The position numbers and the translations under genes were made by a program. From Prosopocoilus inquinatus (taxonomy: Eukaryota > Arthropoda > Insecta > Coleoptera > Lucanidae): a DNA stretch of 64,000 nucleotides. The notes under the pieces are model-generated. The model was not told the DNA's origin. It was given only the letters and a program-made list of their open reading frames with translations, and searched no databases. The stretch lies in assembly GCA_036172665.1 (NCBI GenBank), contig CM069871.1, forward strand, positions 59,518,713 through 59,582,712. Direction: 5' to 3'. This document shows positions 53,807-64,000 of this stretch, one piece after another. Positions within the stretch are counted from its first letter, which is position 1. The number at the start of each line of letters is the position of its first letter.

Positions 53807-56800
53807 TGGTGTTATGCTACAATTAATTATTATTAATCAAATATAAGCAAAATAAATTGACTTTTCGCTTGTCAAACCCGTCTACACTGTCTACAGAAAA
53901 GCAACGAACTTTTGACGCTTTTTGAAGAGCACTGCACTAAGGCATAGTGTATGAACTCTCGACTTCTCCTTGAAGTCGAATCAACAATAAATTCTATTTA
54001 CAAATTCTATTTACACGGGTGTAATTAATCTTTTTGCAAAAGTTTACAATCAATTTCGTAATCATCAAACAAGGTTAACCTTGAAGTCTTTAGTCGCTTC
54101 TAACAGTTGTTTAGGTTAGCTTTATGGAACTCTTTTCATGTCGCTTGCATTCCTGTATCGTGGATCTAGATAAGTGCATTTCGTGAGTTACTCTGCACAC
54201 GGCGAGAACAATCTCGAGTAATTTTGATGTCGCTTGCACTTCTGCATGGTTGGGCCTCGGTAGATATGTTTCGCAAGTCAATTTGTACTTGACGAAATCG
54301 GTCTTGCAGTGTATTCGGAGTATTGCAATGTTTGTTTACATTAACCTGATGACAATGTTTGCATCCTTTTGTTTAAAAAAAAATTAATTCTGTACGAACA
54401 CATCGAATTATTACAAAGTTAATTTAAAAAGAGGTACTCCTATTGGGTAAGGTTGTAAAAACATTAAGTTAGAATGCGTTCAAAATAACATAAGCATGTT
54501 GAGTCATTAGTAGTTACTGTGAATTGTAGAAAAATTATTTAAAATACTTTTTTTTTAATAAATTGATAAAAGTTACTTTTTTTGTGAATGAATTTCTTTT
54601 ATAGTTACTTTTTTACTTTTCGAATTACTGACATAACTACTGATTATAGATTATTACAGGCACTGTTTCCAACTTAATGATTTTGTCTCTAAATTCTGTT
54701 GATTTTTTGTAAAAATTTTAGACAATTCCGGATAATTTACTGATTCCTTGGCCGATTTAGTAACAGATCTAGCAATTTAATTATTTTAACCAAGCCTTTT
54801 AAGATTCTGTAGTTCTTGTAATATAATTTGTTATTGACCAATGTGAAATGATGACTTTTTATTGTTGTTTCTTAAATCTTTAAATTTTCTTTAAAAAGAA
54901 ATTTTCAAAAATCGTTTTTGATTGCAGTCGATCCCTCGAGCATCCTCTGTACAGCTGTTTCAGCCCTATTTGGAGCCTTCTCAGCAGAAGCGATCGCAGG
55001 ATGTCGCTACTTAATCTTTTCGGGTTGTCCTTACTTGTGTTGCACTTAATTCCAGTCCGATTTGGAATCTATCGGTAACTAGTGTAGGAACGTGCCTATT
55101 AACACTGGTTGTAATTTTTTGTTTGGGGTTTTGTCAAAAAAGTTAGGTTGATTTCTCAATTTTTTTTAAGTTTTAAAATTTAGTTTTTTAAGGTTTAATT
55201 TTTAGACTCGCCTTATAAATTTATCAACCTTGCAATTGTATTCAGCCGACACAGTTGTCTCAAGTGATTTTTATAGGGCAAGTAAATTTATAAGGAGCTG
55301 AAAAGATTAGGTCTTAAAGATTCATTTTTTCATGTGTTAATTTCTTCTAATAGAGGTGGATTAAATTTTTTTGAATTTTTAATTGATTTCTTTTTTTTTG
55401 TTTTTTCGATTGAGTTGAATTGGGTCTTACTTGTGTCGAATTTAATTATGATTGTGTTTTGAGTAATTTTCGGGTTTTATTTTCGTTTTTAATTTTTTGC
55501 TATAACCGGATACAGATGGATGAGTTGAGTTTACGTATATTGCTGTATACGTAGTTTGAGTTGGAGTGACTTTTAATTGTTTTGATTTTGAAATTTGTTT
55601 TTGGAATTGTGAAGCTTTGAGTCTGAGTTTTTTTTTTTTTTTTGCTTGGATCGAGTGCGAGTTAAATTGAGTTAAATTCGGTTGGCCTTAACTCCAAATT
55701 GAGTTTAAATTTTTTAGCACTTTGAAGCTTTGAGATTTTTTTTTATTTGGCAATTTTATTTAATTACAGATGAATTTTATGCCAGCATGGAAACTGATTG
55801 ACGTGAATTAGGTTGACTTTGTTTGGGAAGAATCTTAATTAATAAACTTTTCTTTTTATCTATGGTCCTCGTTATGTGTTACATTAAATTACTATTTTTG
55901 ATTACTTGGTTTTCTGCTTTTTTTAAAGTCTACTTGCAATCCTAGTCCTTAAAAATTTTATGATTCCAAAAAAGTGGGATTACGCGAAACAATCTTGGGA
56001 CCTACTTTAGGGAAAAGGTTACCTAGTAATAACGACTTATAAAAAGTGTACAGATTCCTCATCCCTTCCCTCTCACTACCGTGTGTTAATTATTGTATTT
56101 TTGATATAATTTTCAAAATCTTAATAGCCTTTATTTCCCATATTGGATTCTAAATCCGTTTGTTTGTCTTCTGTATCTTTTATACTATTCTGATGTCACA
56201 GTCGTGTAGAAAAACATCTGGGGAAGAATTTTTGACTTCGTCTCAAACCAGGCTACAAACAAGAAAATAGTGACCGTGACCAAGAATTTACAAAAGAAGA
56301 GCTTTTGAAAAAAAAATTTAAAGCAACTAATAATAATAAATAATAATAAATAATTTTATTTTCTTACAAGTTGCGCCCTTTGACTAATCCGATCACATCA
56401 TATTTGCATGTATAATGGATGCAATAAATGATTATTATTATTAATAGGTTTTTGAATTTTCTTTCAACGAGTTTTGAATTATTTTTTTTTTAATTAGATT
56501 ACTAAGGACTAAGACTTCTGCAAGTAATAATACTCTCATTAGTATGTAATAAAATCATAACTATTGTATTTGGTGATTAGAATGAATTTGGCAGCCAGGT
56601 AATTGAATTTTCCAAAGGAATTTTCTCTGCGCTATTTATAAACAAGGCTTTGTAAGAGCAGTGTTCATTTCGTACCTCATGTCAGTGTCGTAACAGTTTA
56701 AGAGAGTAATTGTTAATTAGACTTTGGTTCAGCGCTAATCGACGTTACAGGTCATTAAAAGAGATATTATTTGTGTGAATACACTTGTGCGGTTATTGAG

Positions 56801-58118
56801 ACAATCCCGGTTTCTTTTTTTAGTACGGACAACAGACAACATCCGATGTTTTATTTTAAAACACACACATGGGCATTGTGAAATTGCTATGTTTTTAGTA
56901 CTCCTATTAAAGAACTGAAGTCAAAACTTGAAAGTCTTTATCTATACTAGCCGTTGTTCTGATGAAACTGTAACTGTGTAACAAGTAAACAAGTTTCCCC
57001 GACATACCCGGTTTGATTTCTATTCTTTACGCCAACAATTGAAAGTTCATTCAGCTTGTTGCCATCTATTTTACTGTTCATTACTGTATTAATACTCGCC
57101 CTGAGGCTTACTGTTATGTACTGGATTTATAACAGTGTAACACAACACAAATGATCCTCCTCGCAAAATTTTATATAAATATTTGTATTTAGGCCATCCA
57201 CACGGTAATATGTATATGATACATGTTTTATATTGCCTTTATTTGTTGTTATCGTAAATTTTAAACCTAACAAAAACTCTGCGTAAGCTCACAAAACGTA
57301 ATTATAAACATAACCTCCAAATCGGCATTGGAAATTACTTCAAGCGCGAACTAGTAACTTGTTTTTCATCGAAGAACCAAAATAGAAAAAAAAATAGTGT
57401 GGAAAACACTGGTGTACTTGTCCACTTGACGCTCGCTTGCTAAAATAAAGAGTTTTATGAAACTTGTTTTTTAATATATGTACTTTTATTCGACCAATTA
57501 TATATCTACAATACTTTCGTTTCGCGTTTTAGTTCGATAATCGTTATGTAAAACCTGCACAATCCTCTGTTATACATCATCAAGCTTAAGAATTGGACCC
57601 ACTTAGTACCGACGCTTTTCACGCCGAATGTACTGTTCCCTCCTTCCACCTTTGCGCGGCTGCAATGCAATGTGAGTTAGTTCAGGATTTTTCTTCGAAG
57701 ACTAAACGATTTAAATATATTTAATCGTCAAAACGTTTTTCGCACATCCTAGAGAGCTAATAGAAGAAAGTTTCTCTTTGAAAATATAATAATTCATGTG
57801 ATAGTCGCTGCAAATCACCACTTGCTTTAAATATTTAATTTCAAACAATAAGAGCGCGTACAAGTCGACATCGACATGCTCGATGCAGCCAGATGAGATA
57901 ACTCCCTTCCGAATACTTCGGGCGGAGCTAGTACAGTCCGAGTATTAAATTTTCGTACTGAGCGCGGAACAAGTGGCCCGATTTCTTTTCCTTGTACAGG
58001 TGTCCCAAACGCCTGGAAAAATCTAAAAATGCCTCTTTAAACACATCTTATCAAGAAAATGTCTTAACAAAAGTTGAGTAGGTCTTCATTCCGCATAATC
58101 TAAAATTATTTTCAAATA
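53807..58118. other. No gene recognised; T-rich 4.3-kb stretch
   Basis: Composed largely of T-runs (54.5-55.9 kb) with no long ORF. Contains a hammerhead-like core variant on the minus strand at 54990-54948 and a LINE tail at 56360-56445. The region 57560-58000 has more complex sequence, but no frame or splice pair was convincing. Confidence 0.4.
56360..56445 (+). mobile_element. LINE 3' tail fragment
   Basis: CATGTATAATGGATGCAATA followed by AATGATTATTATTATTAAT resembles the 3' UTR-plus-(ATT)n ends of the CR1-type LINEs at 15.4 and 39.65 kb. A very short 5'-truncated insertion. Confidence 0.4.
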
Positions 58119-59294
58119 TACAGGTTGTTCATTTAATAAGTTACAAACCTAACTTATTATTTTTTAAATGGAACATAATATATTTTATTGCAGTTTCGGT
58201 TAGCCCTTGAAGAGATGATAAAAATGATATAACATTATACTTACTTATTTTTAGTATTTAATATAGATCGTCTGCCAAATTGTCAATTTTAATGATACGA
58301 CAATCAACCTTGAACCAAAATATTTCTAAATCTCTCTACTTTTATAACATTTGTTATTTGTTATTTATTTATTTATACTGATTAAGTACAGGTCAAAATA
58401 AGGTAAATTCTGTAATATAATGTATAATATAAATGTATTAGAGGTAAAAAAAAAATGTAAAATCATATGCGAGTCGGTCGAAATCGGAAAGGTGTAGTGG
58501 ATACACTTGGGTCAAATATCTGCCAGCTGTAAAAAATCATCCATGGAGTAAAATGCTTGGTCTGTTAAGTATTGCTTGATTGTGTACTTGAACTATTTTA
58601 TTATTTTATTTTTTTCATTATGCTTTGACAGCAAGCATGGCCGCCTTGCATGGGGGACTCATTAGCAGCAAATCCCGCTTCAATTTGTCTATCCTACTGC
58701 AATGTTAGGTCAAAAAGCGATAGTAAGATGTCGCTATTTTATATGTTTATCGGTAACGTTCTCCATTTCTTCGGTAGTTTATTAAATAGCTTTATCCCGT
58801 CGGAATGAATATCGGATGAGATTAATCTGTTAAGAGGGACGGACAAATTGTTGGCGTCTCTTGTGTTATGAGTCTGCCTTGACTTGGAAGCTGAATTATG
58901 TTTTTTTTTTGTCATTAAAAGTTGTTCATACATGTATACGCCCGGTAGAGTCAGCATTTGATACTTTCGAAATATTGGCTTACAATGAGTATATTGTGGA
59001 ACTTGGTCAATTACCAGTAGAGCTTTTTTTTGCAGTGTGAATATTTCTGAGCTTCCCGCTGATCTGCCACACATTCATCATTTTTATAAACCTAGCGACT
59101 ATCAACAACGCTACGATTCAGTTCGCGTATTGTAAAATTAGTCATCTGTTTCAAATGGAACAGCCTGTATATTATAGTATATTTGGATAATGCTTTCTAC
59201 GAGCTTTCTAATCATATCATATTTTATGGTCTTAAGATTGATAACTTGTGAGTTATTATCACTTCTCTACAATCAAATTAAGAAACGCCCTGTA
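58119..59294. mobile_element. TACAGG-ended element interrupted by a LINE
   Basis: Ends TACAGGTTGTTCATTT (58119) and CGCCCTGTA (59294). 58119-58353 and 59072-59294 correspond, inverted, to one continuous stretch at 60245-60686 (TGCAGTTTCGGTTAGC; CTGCCAAATTGTCAATTTTA; AACCTAGCGACTATCAACAA), so the part between is a later insertion. Confidence 0.75.
58354..59071 (-). pseudogene. 5'-truncated LINE, C-terminal part
   Basis: The minus-strand frame 59074-58739 reads the conserved LINE tail (LQKKALLVIDQVPQYTHCKP, then LPGVYMYEQLLM, HNTRDANNLSVP and GIKLFNKLPKKW), followed by a 3' UTR and a TAAATAAATAACAAATAACA tail ending near 58354. Borders are set by comparison with the uninterrupted copy. The coding part ends without a lesion, but the element lacks the RT core. 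Confidence 0.75.
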
Positions 59295-60244
59295 TAATAT
59301 TTTTATTTGTCTCAGAAGTATTTTATCTGCTGTATCATTCAAGATATTTATCCAAACACTTTATTTTTGTTTAAATTAACAATTTCTTTGTCATTGTTTT
59401 AGCGGTTGCGATACAAATATGCAATAAGTACAGGAACTGAACGATTTTCAGAAAATGATTCCAATTATACTAAGAAAACAAATGGAAAGGATTTATTTAC
59501 ACGGTAAAAGGATCTATTATTTTGAAGCAACATATCAAAGAAACAAATTGAATCTTAACATTTTTTACACATTAACTAAGAAAAGCAAAACGTCTCCAGT
59601 CACAAATAGGTTTAAAAAATTATAAAAATTTAAACTATTGAAAAAAAATTAAAAGAAACTCTGCCGTATTACTGAACACGCATTTTCTTCTCCTTGCTTG
59701 TGCCGACTGCATCTTCATACTCTTGTTTCTTTACGTATCCCCATAAATTAAGAATAGTACAGGTGAAAACAGTTTAGTAATAGTTTTTTGAAATTTATTT
59801 CATACTAATATCAGATTATATCTTTTTGTGCGTATTTCAACAGGTACACTGCTATTTTCAATCATCCACACGCGCACACTCTTTGGTTGGTATGAGCCAG
59901 AGGATATTAACATTGATTCTCCAATAGAAATAAAGATAGTGGCGTGGCTGTCGAAATACGTATGTACGATTATAAACAAATTGTGATAAGAAATTTTTTT
60001 TTTTTTTCATTTGTTTACACATATCCCCATAAAGGAAGTCGAGAGACAAATCTGGTAATACGGAGAACACTTCAAAGCATTATCACATTCTATCCAGCGA
60101 TTATCTAACCGATTCGACAGGAATTACCTGAAAAAAACCGTTCGGTTCCTCAATTTATTTATTTATTTTTATTTAAATCACGAAAAGTACGATAAAGTGT
60201 ATAGATAAATAACTTAAATGATTCTGAGGCGAATGAAAATATTA
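59295..60244. other. No gene recognised
   Basis: AT-rich; the 70-residue minus-strand ORF at 59858-60070 shows no domain. Confidence 0.3.
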
Positions 60245-60686
60245 TACAGCACGTTCCAGAAGTTGCTTATAAAGAAGTGATAATAACTCACAAGTTTTAA
60301 ATCTGAAGACCATAGAATATGGTATGGTTGGAAAGCTCGTAGAAAGCACTATCCAAATATACTATGATATATATAGGGTGTTCCATTTGAAGAAAATGAC
60401 TAATTTTACAATACGAGAACTGAATCGTAGTGTTGTTGATAGTCGCTAGGTTTATGAAAATGATGAATACTGTAAAAGTAGAGGGATTTAGAAATATTTT
60501 GATTGTCGTATCATTAAAATTGACAATTTGGCAGACGAACAAACATGACCCGTTTTTCGCGTAAAATTAAAAATAACTCGGTAAATACAAAAAATAAGTA
60601 AGTATAATATTATACCATTTTTATCGTCTCTTTAAGAGCTAACCGAAACTGCAATAAAATATATAACGTTCCATTTAAAAAATTAA
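60245..60686. mobile_element. Uninterrupted copy of the 58.1-kb element, inverted
   Basis: Runs from TACAGCACGTTCCAG (60245) through TATAGGGTGTTCCATTTG (60374) to GGAACGTTATATATTTTATT read inverted. The internal TATAGGGTG shows that the unit is a composite of two TACAGGG-ended pieces. Lacks the LINE found in the other copy. Confidence 0.7.
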
Positions 60687-61997
60687 TTAAAAGTGACGCT
60701 TTTTCAGTGAAAGCAATTGTTTTGGTGCGATATATGAATAATGACTTATGCTGGTTTAAATAGTCATAGTTAACTTAATATCAAATATTTTTTCAGTTTC
60801 TTCATACGAGGGGAATCTACACATTATACTCTTTGTAATAGATTAAATATTATTGATCTTTGATCGTTATTTTAGCGGTGGCAGCGTTTTGAAATTTTAT
60901 AATTTTATTGCTGGAATTTTATTGCTAACTTCTCATCGGTATATTCGACGTGTTCGGATTAATCGAAAATACCAAGAAAATATAAACATGGTAAAACACG
61001 TATTGACTAAACGACTACTAAATAGGCAATTTAGTAATGGGTTGGGTTTTACCAAACGAATTTCTCTGTACGCATAACAATTAAAATGTTTTGTTTTGCG
61101 TAACGTCTTTGTCCATCCGCATTTCTGGAATCTTCTAATTCACAGAACTAAATTGTTTATGAGTCTAATGTCCAGTTGCAACAACGCCTTTGATTAAAGC
61201 TAACTTCGAAAAAGGTCCTTTGCTTATTCTAGGGTTATTTACCGACGTTCGTATGACCATGGTAAAAGTTAATTAAGTCAAATTTTATTAAAATACGTAC
61301 AGTTTAACACAAAGCAGCAATACTTTCACTTTAAGTATTTCCAAGACAAGTTCTTCAAGATTGACGAAGTAATTATTAAAATATCTTTTAAACAACATTA
61401 ACCGGGAAATTTGTAATTATAATTCCGCGGTCAGTTTATACCAGTGAAATTAATTTGAGTGGCGGTGAAACGGCCTTGTTTTCCGGCGAATAATTGTGGG
61501 AATATTATTAAACCGGACGGGCGGCTTATGTCAATAATTGAATATGTATTTCTACATAGAAAAACAAAACATGTTACGTAAAATTAATTAATTAGTTAAA
61601 AATTTGATTTTAGAAAAATATACTCTTATATAGGGTGATTCAGAATAAGTGTCCGACTGTCAGTTGAGTTGGTCAATCTCTACATCGTTGTTGCCATTTC
61701 GTCAGGTTACAAGTACAAGTTAGTGGAATTGGAGATTCAGAGTTGAAATCTTGTTAGCAAAAGAATCTTATATGAAGCTCAGACCTTATCGAATGAGGAA
61801 GAGAGAAAAACGAAAAGAAAGATACGAAGGGAAAGTGTATTATTGTGCAGTGTATGGCAGATAAGTAATAAAAGATTGTAAAGCAAGCAGTGATCTCGTA
61901 TATTGAAATTGTTGGAAAATAGATATATTCGAACGAAAAGTCACATTTTCAAAGCTTTTTAATATGATGAAATCATTGTTTTGAGCTGTGATGCTCC
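60687..61997. other. No gene recognised; contains one more transposon head
   Basis: About 61430-61530 is GC-richer and could be conserved non-coding DNA. TATAGGGTGATTCAGAATAA at about 61631 is the head of the 43388/44861 family. No convincing ORF; the 74-residue frame at 60853-61077 is unrecognised. Confidence 0.35.
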
Positions 61998-62380
61998 TGT
62001 TCACCATCCACGGGCGTAACTCCGTATAGATTTAGGATTTTTTATTGATCTGGTGTATTTACTTTGCGATCAAGATTTAAATAGTTTATTTTTTGTATTT
62101 TACACACTTAAACTAAACTAATTCTATAAATCTGAATCACCGCCGTTGCCGAGAACTGTTAAGAAAAATGTGCACGTGACAAAGGTGTAAACTGGAATGC
62201 ATGAAAAATGTGAGGTTTCAAGGGGCTGCAAATGAGCTGACTAAATTTCTAAGAAGGGACAGGCAACTTAGCGAGATGGATATAATGACAAGAAATATTT
62301 TAAATAGTTAACAAAAAAAAATATTTTGAAATTGTACTGCAAAAATAAAAGAAAATAAATTGTTGTTTAGGAACTGAACA
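61998..62380 (-). mobile_element. 3' LTR of a BEL/Pao element
   Basis: 383 bp with TGTTCA and TGAACA as inverted tips. On the minus strand it starts at 62380 right after a polypurine-like AAGGCGGGCAATA, and holds AATAAA signals near 62085 and 62050. The flank beyond the LTR begins GGAGC. The 5' LTR lies outside the window. Confidence 0.8.
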
Positions 62381-62484
62381 TATTGCCCGCCTTGGAAGCA
62401 TTGTCTTTCAAGACTTAAATCTAAATATTTACAAATATAGTAATGAAATGCTTAAAAAACTAATAATAAATGTGAAACTAGTGA

Positions 62485-63999
62485 TTAATTAATGGGTAAG
62501 ATACATATTTTAGCGGTAGGTCTCTTTAACGATCCTTGCGTTGTTCTAAGTGTCACGGTCCTGGTGACTCCGTCGTTCCCTGGATGTAATTGCTCGATGC
62601 GTCCCATTGACCAGAGGGTTGGAGGAATCCCATCTTCTTTGATGACGACCAATTGACCAATCGCGAGTTTTGTTTGAGAGTCTCGCTTCCATCGATTCCT
62701 CTGCTGTAGGCTGCTTAGATACTCTTTGGACCAGCGACGCCAAAAATGTTGTTTTATTCGCTCGACGTGCTGCCACTGCGACAAACTATTTTGTTTTAAA
62801 TGTAATATACTGGGCTCGAGTAGGGCTGTTAGGGCGTCTCCAATCAGGAAGTGTCCGGGTGTCAAAAAGGAAAGATCGTTTGGGTCATTGGATAACGGCA
62901 TAAGGGGTCGGGAGTTGAGAACTGCTTCGATCTGAATAAGGAGTGTTTCAAGTTGTTCATAGGTCAATGTAGCTTTACCTGCAACTCTTTTTAAATTGTA
63001 TTTAGTTGACTTTACAGCGGCCTCCCACAAACCTCCAAAATGGGGTGCTTTAGGAGGTATGAAGTGCCAGGTTGTATGGTTTTTCATTAACGTGTCGTGT
63101 ATTTTTTGTTGCTCGTTTTCAAATAATCTGCGTAGTTCTGATAACTCTCTGTTAGCTCCAACGAAATTTGTGCCATTATCTGAGTACAGGTTTGATATGT
63201 GTCCTCGGCGAGAAATAAATCGTTTGATGGCATTAAGGAAAGCTTCTGAAGACATGTCACTAACCAATTCTATATGCACCGCCTTCGTAGCGAAGCAGAT
63301 AAAAATTGCAGCGTATGTTTTCGTAGTTTTGCTATTTCTTCTTTTATGTTCTCTGACATGAAATGGTCCGCAATAGTCGACACCACTGTTGGTAAATGGT
63401 CGAGCTGGAGTTAACCTAGGTTCAGGTAGATTGCCCATTATGTGATTTTCTACAAATGGAGTTGCTTTGAAACATGTTATGCACTTTCTAATATTAGCTC
63501 GCACAGTGTTGCGTCCCCCTAGCGGCCAAAACTTCATGCGAATTGCTGCTAACGTAGCCTGAGTCCCTGCGTGTAATTGTCTTTTGTGTTCGTACTCAAC
63601 GATTAATTTGGTAATATGGTGCTGACCAGGAAGAATTATTGGATATTTGTGGGAGTAAGACAGTTGAGCATTTTTTAGTCTTCCACCAACTCTTATTATT
63701 TGTGAATCGTCTAGGAATGGATGTAGACATAACAGTTTACTTTTTGTGTTGACCGTTCCCTTTTCTCTTAATTCTTGCAATTCTGGTCCAAAAATTTCAG
63801 CTTTCAACTTTATTATTATTTGTTCACCATTTTGTAGTTCTTTTATTGATAAGCCGTTGCAACTTGGTTGTTGTGTGGATGACGAATTACGAAGAGCGTT
63901 AACTTTGAATCTGATGCAATAGGTAATCACTCTTATTAAACGCATTAGTTCAGAAAATCTTTCGTAAAATTTAGGTTCATTATTTACAGTGATTAAAGC
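62485..63999 (-). CDS. BEL/Pao pol C-terminal part: integrase and DUF5641, partial at window edge
   Basis: The frame is open from the window edge to TAA at 62487-62485 (about 504 codons). Visible in order: a connection region, an H2C2 zinc-binding motif (KRQLHAGTQATLAAIRMKFW then KCITC), the integrase core with Asp in SGVDYCGPF, Asp in LYSDNGTNFVGA and Glu in HFGGLWEAAVKS, and the C-terminal DUF5641-type domain (WQHVERIKQHFWRRW, LAIGQLVVIKED, WSMGRIEQLHPG). All three catalytic residues are present and there is no stop or frameshift. The gap of ~100 bp to a polypurine tract and the LTR is normal. Protease, RT and gag lie beyond 64000. This copy may be recent and possibly still coding. Confidence 0.92.
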   Translation of the reverse strand, partial: ALITVNNEPKFYERFSELMRLIRVITYCIRFKVNALRNSSSTQQPSCNGLSIKELQNGEQIIIKLKAEIFGPELQELREKGTVNTKSKLLCLHPFLDDSQIIRVGGRLKNAQLSYSHKYPIILPGQHHITKLIVEYEHKRQLHAGTQATLAAIRMKFWPLGGRNTVRANIRKCITCFKATPFVENHIMGNLPEPRLTPARPFTNSGVDYCGPFHVREHKRRNSKTTKTYAAIFICFATKAVHIELVSDMSSEAFLNAIKRFISRRGHISNLYSDNGTNFVGANRELSELRRLFENEQQKIHDTLMKNHTTWHFIPPKAPHFGGLWEAAVKSTKYNLKRVAGKATLTYEQLETLLIQIEAVLNSRPLMPLSNDPNDLSFLTPGHFLIGDALTALLEPSILHLKQNSLSQWQHVERIKQHFWRRWSKEYLSSLQQRNRWKRDSQTKLAIGQLVVIKEDGIPPTLWSMGRIEQLHPGNDGVTRTVTLRTTQGSLKRPTAKICILPIN

Positions 64000-64000
64000 T

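Noticed and set aside
62670..63361. Plus-strand ORFs opposite the BEL integrase
   Set aside because: Antisense shadows of a recognisable minus-strand integrase.

Overview
The window looks like AT-rich insect nuclear DNA, probably from a beetle. That is an inference from the transposon mix and from short phase-0 introns with canonical GT-AG sites. No bacterial operon, CRISPR array, rRNA or tRNA was recognised. Almost everything is repetitive: mariner and Tc1-like transposons, hAT-like and PIF/Harbinger-like non-autonomous elements, CR1-type LINEs, Gypsy and BEL/Pao LTR elements, solo LTRs, foldback hairpins and a decayed satellite. Most transposon genes are broken by stops and frameshifts.

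Layout. 1-5.2 kb: decayed Tc1-like element, a LINE scrap and a TIR element full of CACGTG palindromes. 5.2-5.5 kb: two candidate minus-strand exons of an unidentified host gene. 5.8-6.1 kb: solo LTR with a 4-bp target duplication. 6.7-7.6 kb: inverted-repeat element. 10.0-15.5 kb: plus-strand CR1-type LINE split by a mariner-like and a Harbinger-like element. 15.7-17.2 kb: minus-strand secreted-protein gene, possibly decaying. 17.7-19.0 kb: mariner. 19.4-22.3 kb: ~150-bp satellite carrying a hAT-like element that itself carries another. 23.3-24.9 kb: Tc1-like element with IR/DR ends. 33.2-36.9 kb: a small MITE split by a 3.3-kb Harbinger-like element. 38-42.6 kb: minus-strand Gypsy remnant split by a LINE. 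43.4-50.4 kb: TIR elements, LTR-like sequence and duplicated non-coding segments. 50.95-52.07 kb: a complete four-exon secreted-protein gene with TATA box and poly(A) signal. 52.8-60.7 kb: foldback elements and another nested LINE. 62.0-64.0 kb: 3' end of a BEL/Pao element with an open integrase frame and its 3' LTR.

The host content that can be supported is two paralogous secreted proteins (DUF1091/MD-2-like by pattern) in opposite orientation about 35 kb apart, with introns at the same positions and phase, plus weaker exon candidates. Non-coding sequence around the intact gene exists as three diverged segments, which suggests local duplication. These copies, and paired copies of several repeats, act as natural empty sites that fix insertion boundaries and order. 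A second recurring theme is a hammerhead-ribozyme-like core at several repeat ends.
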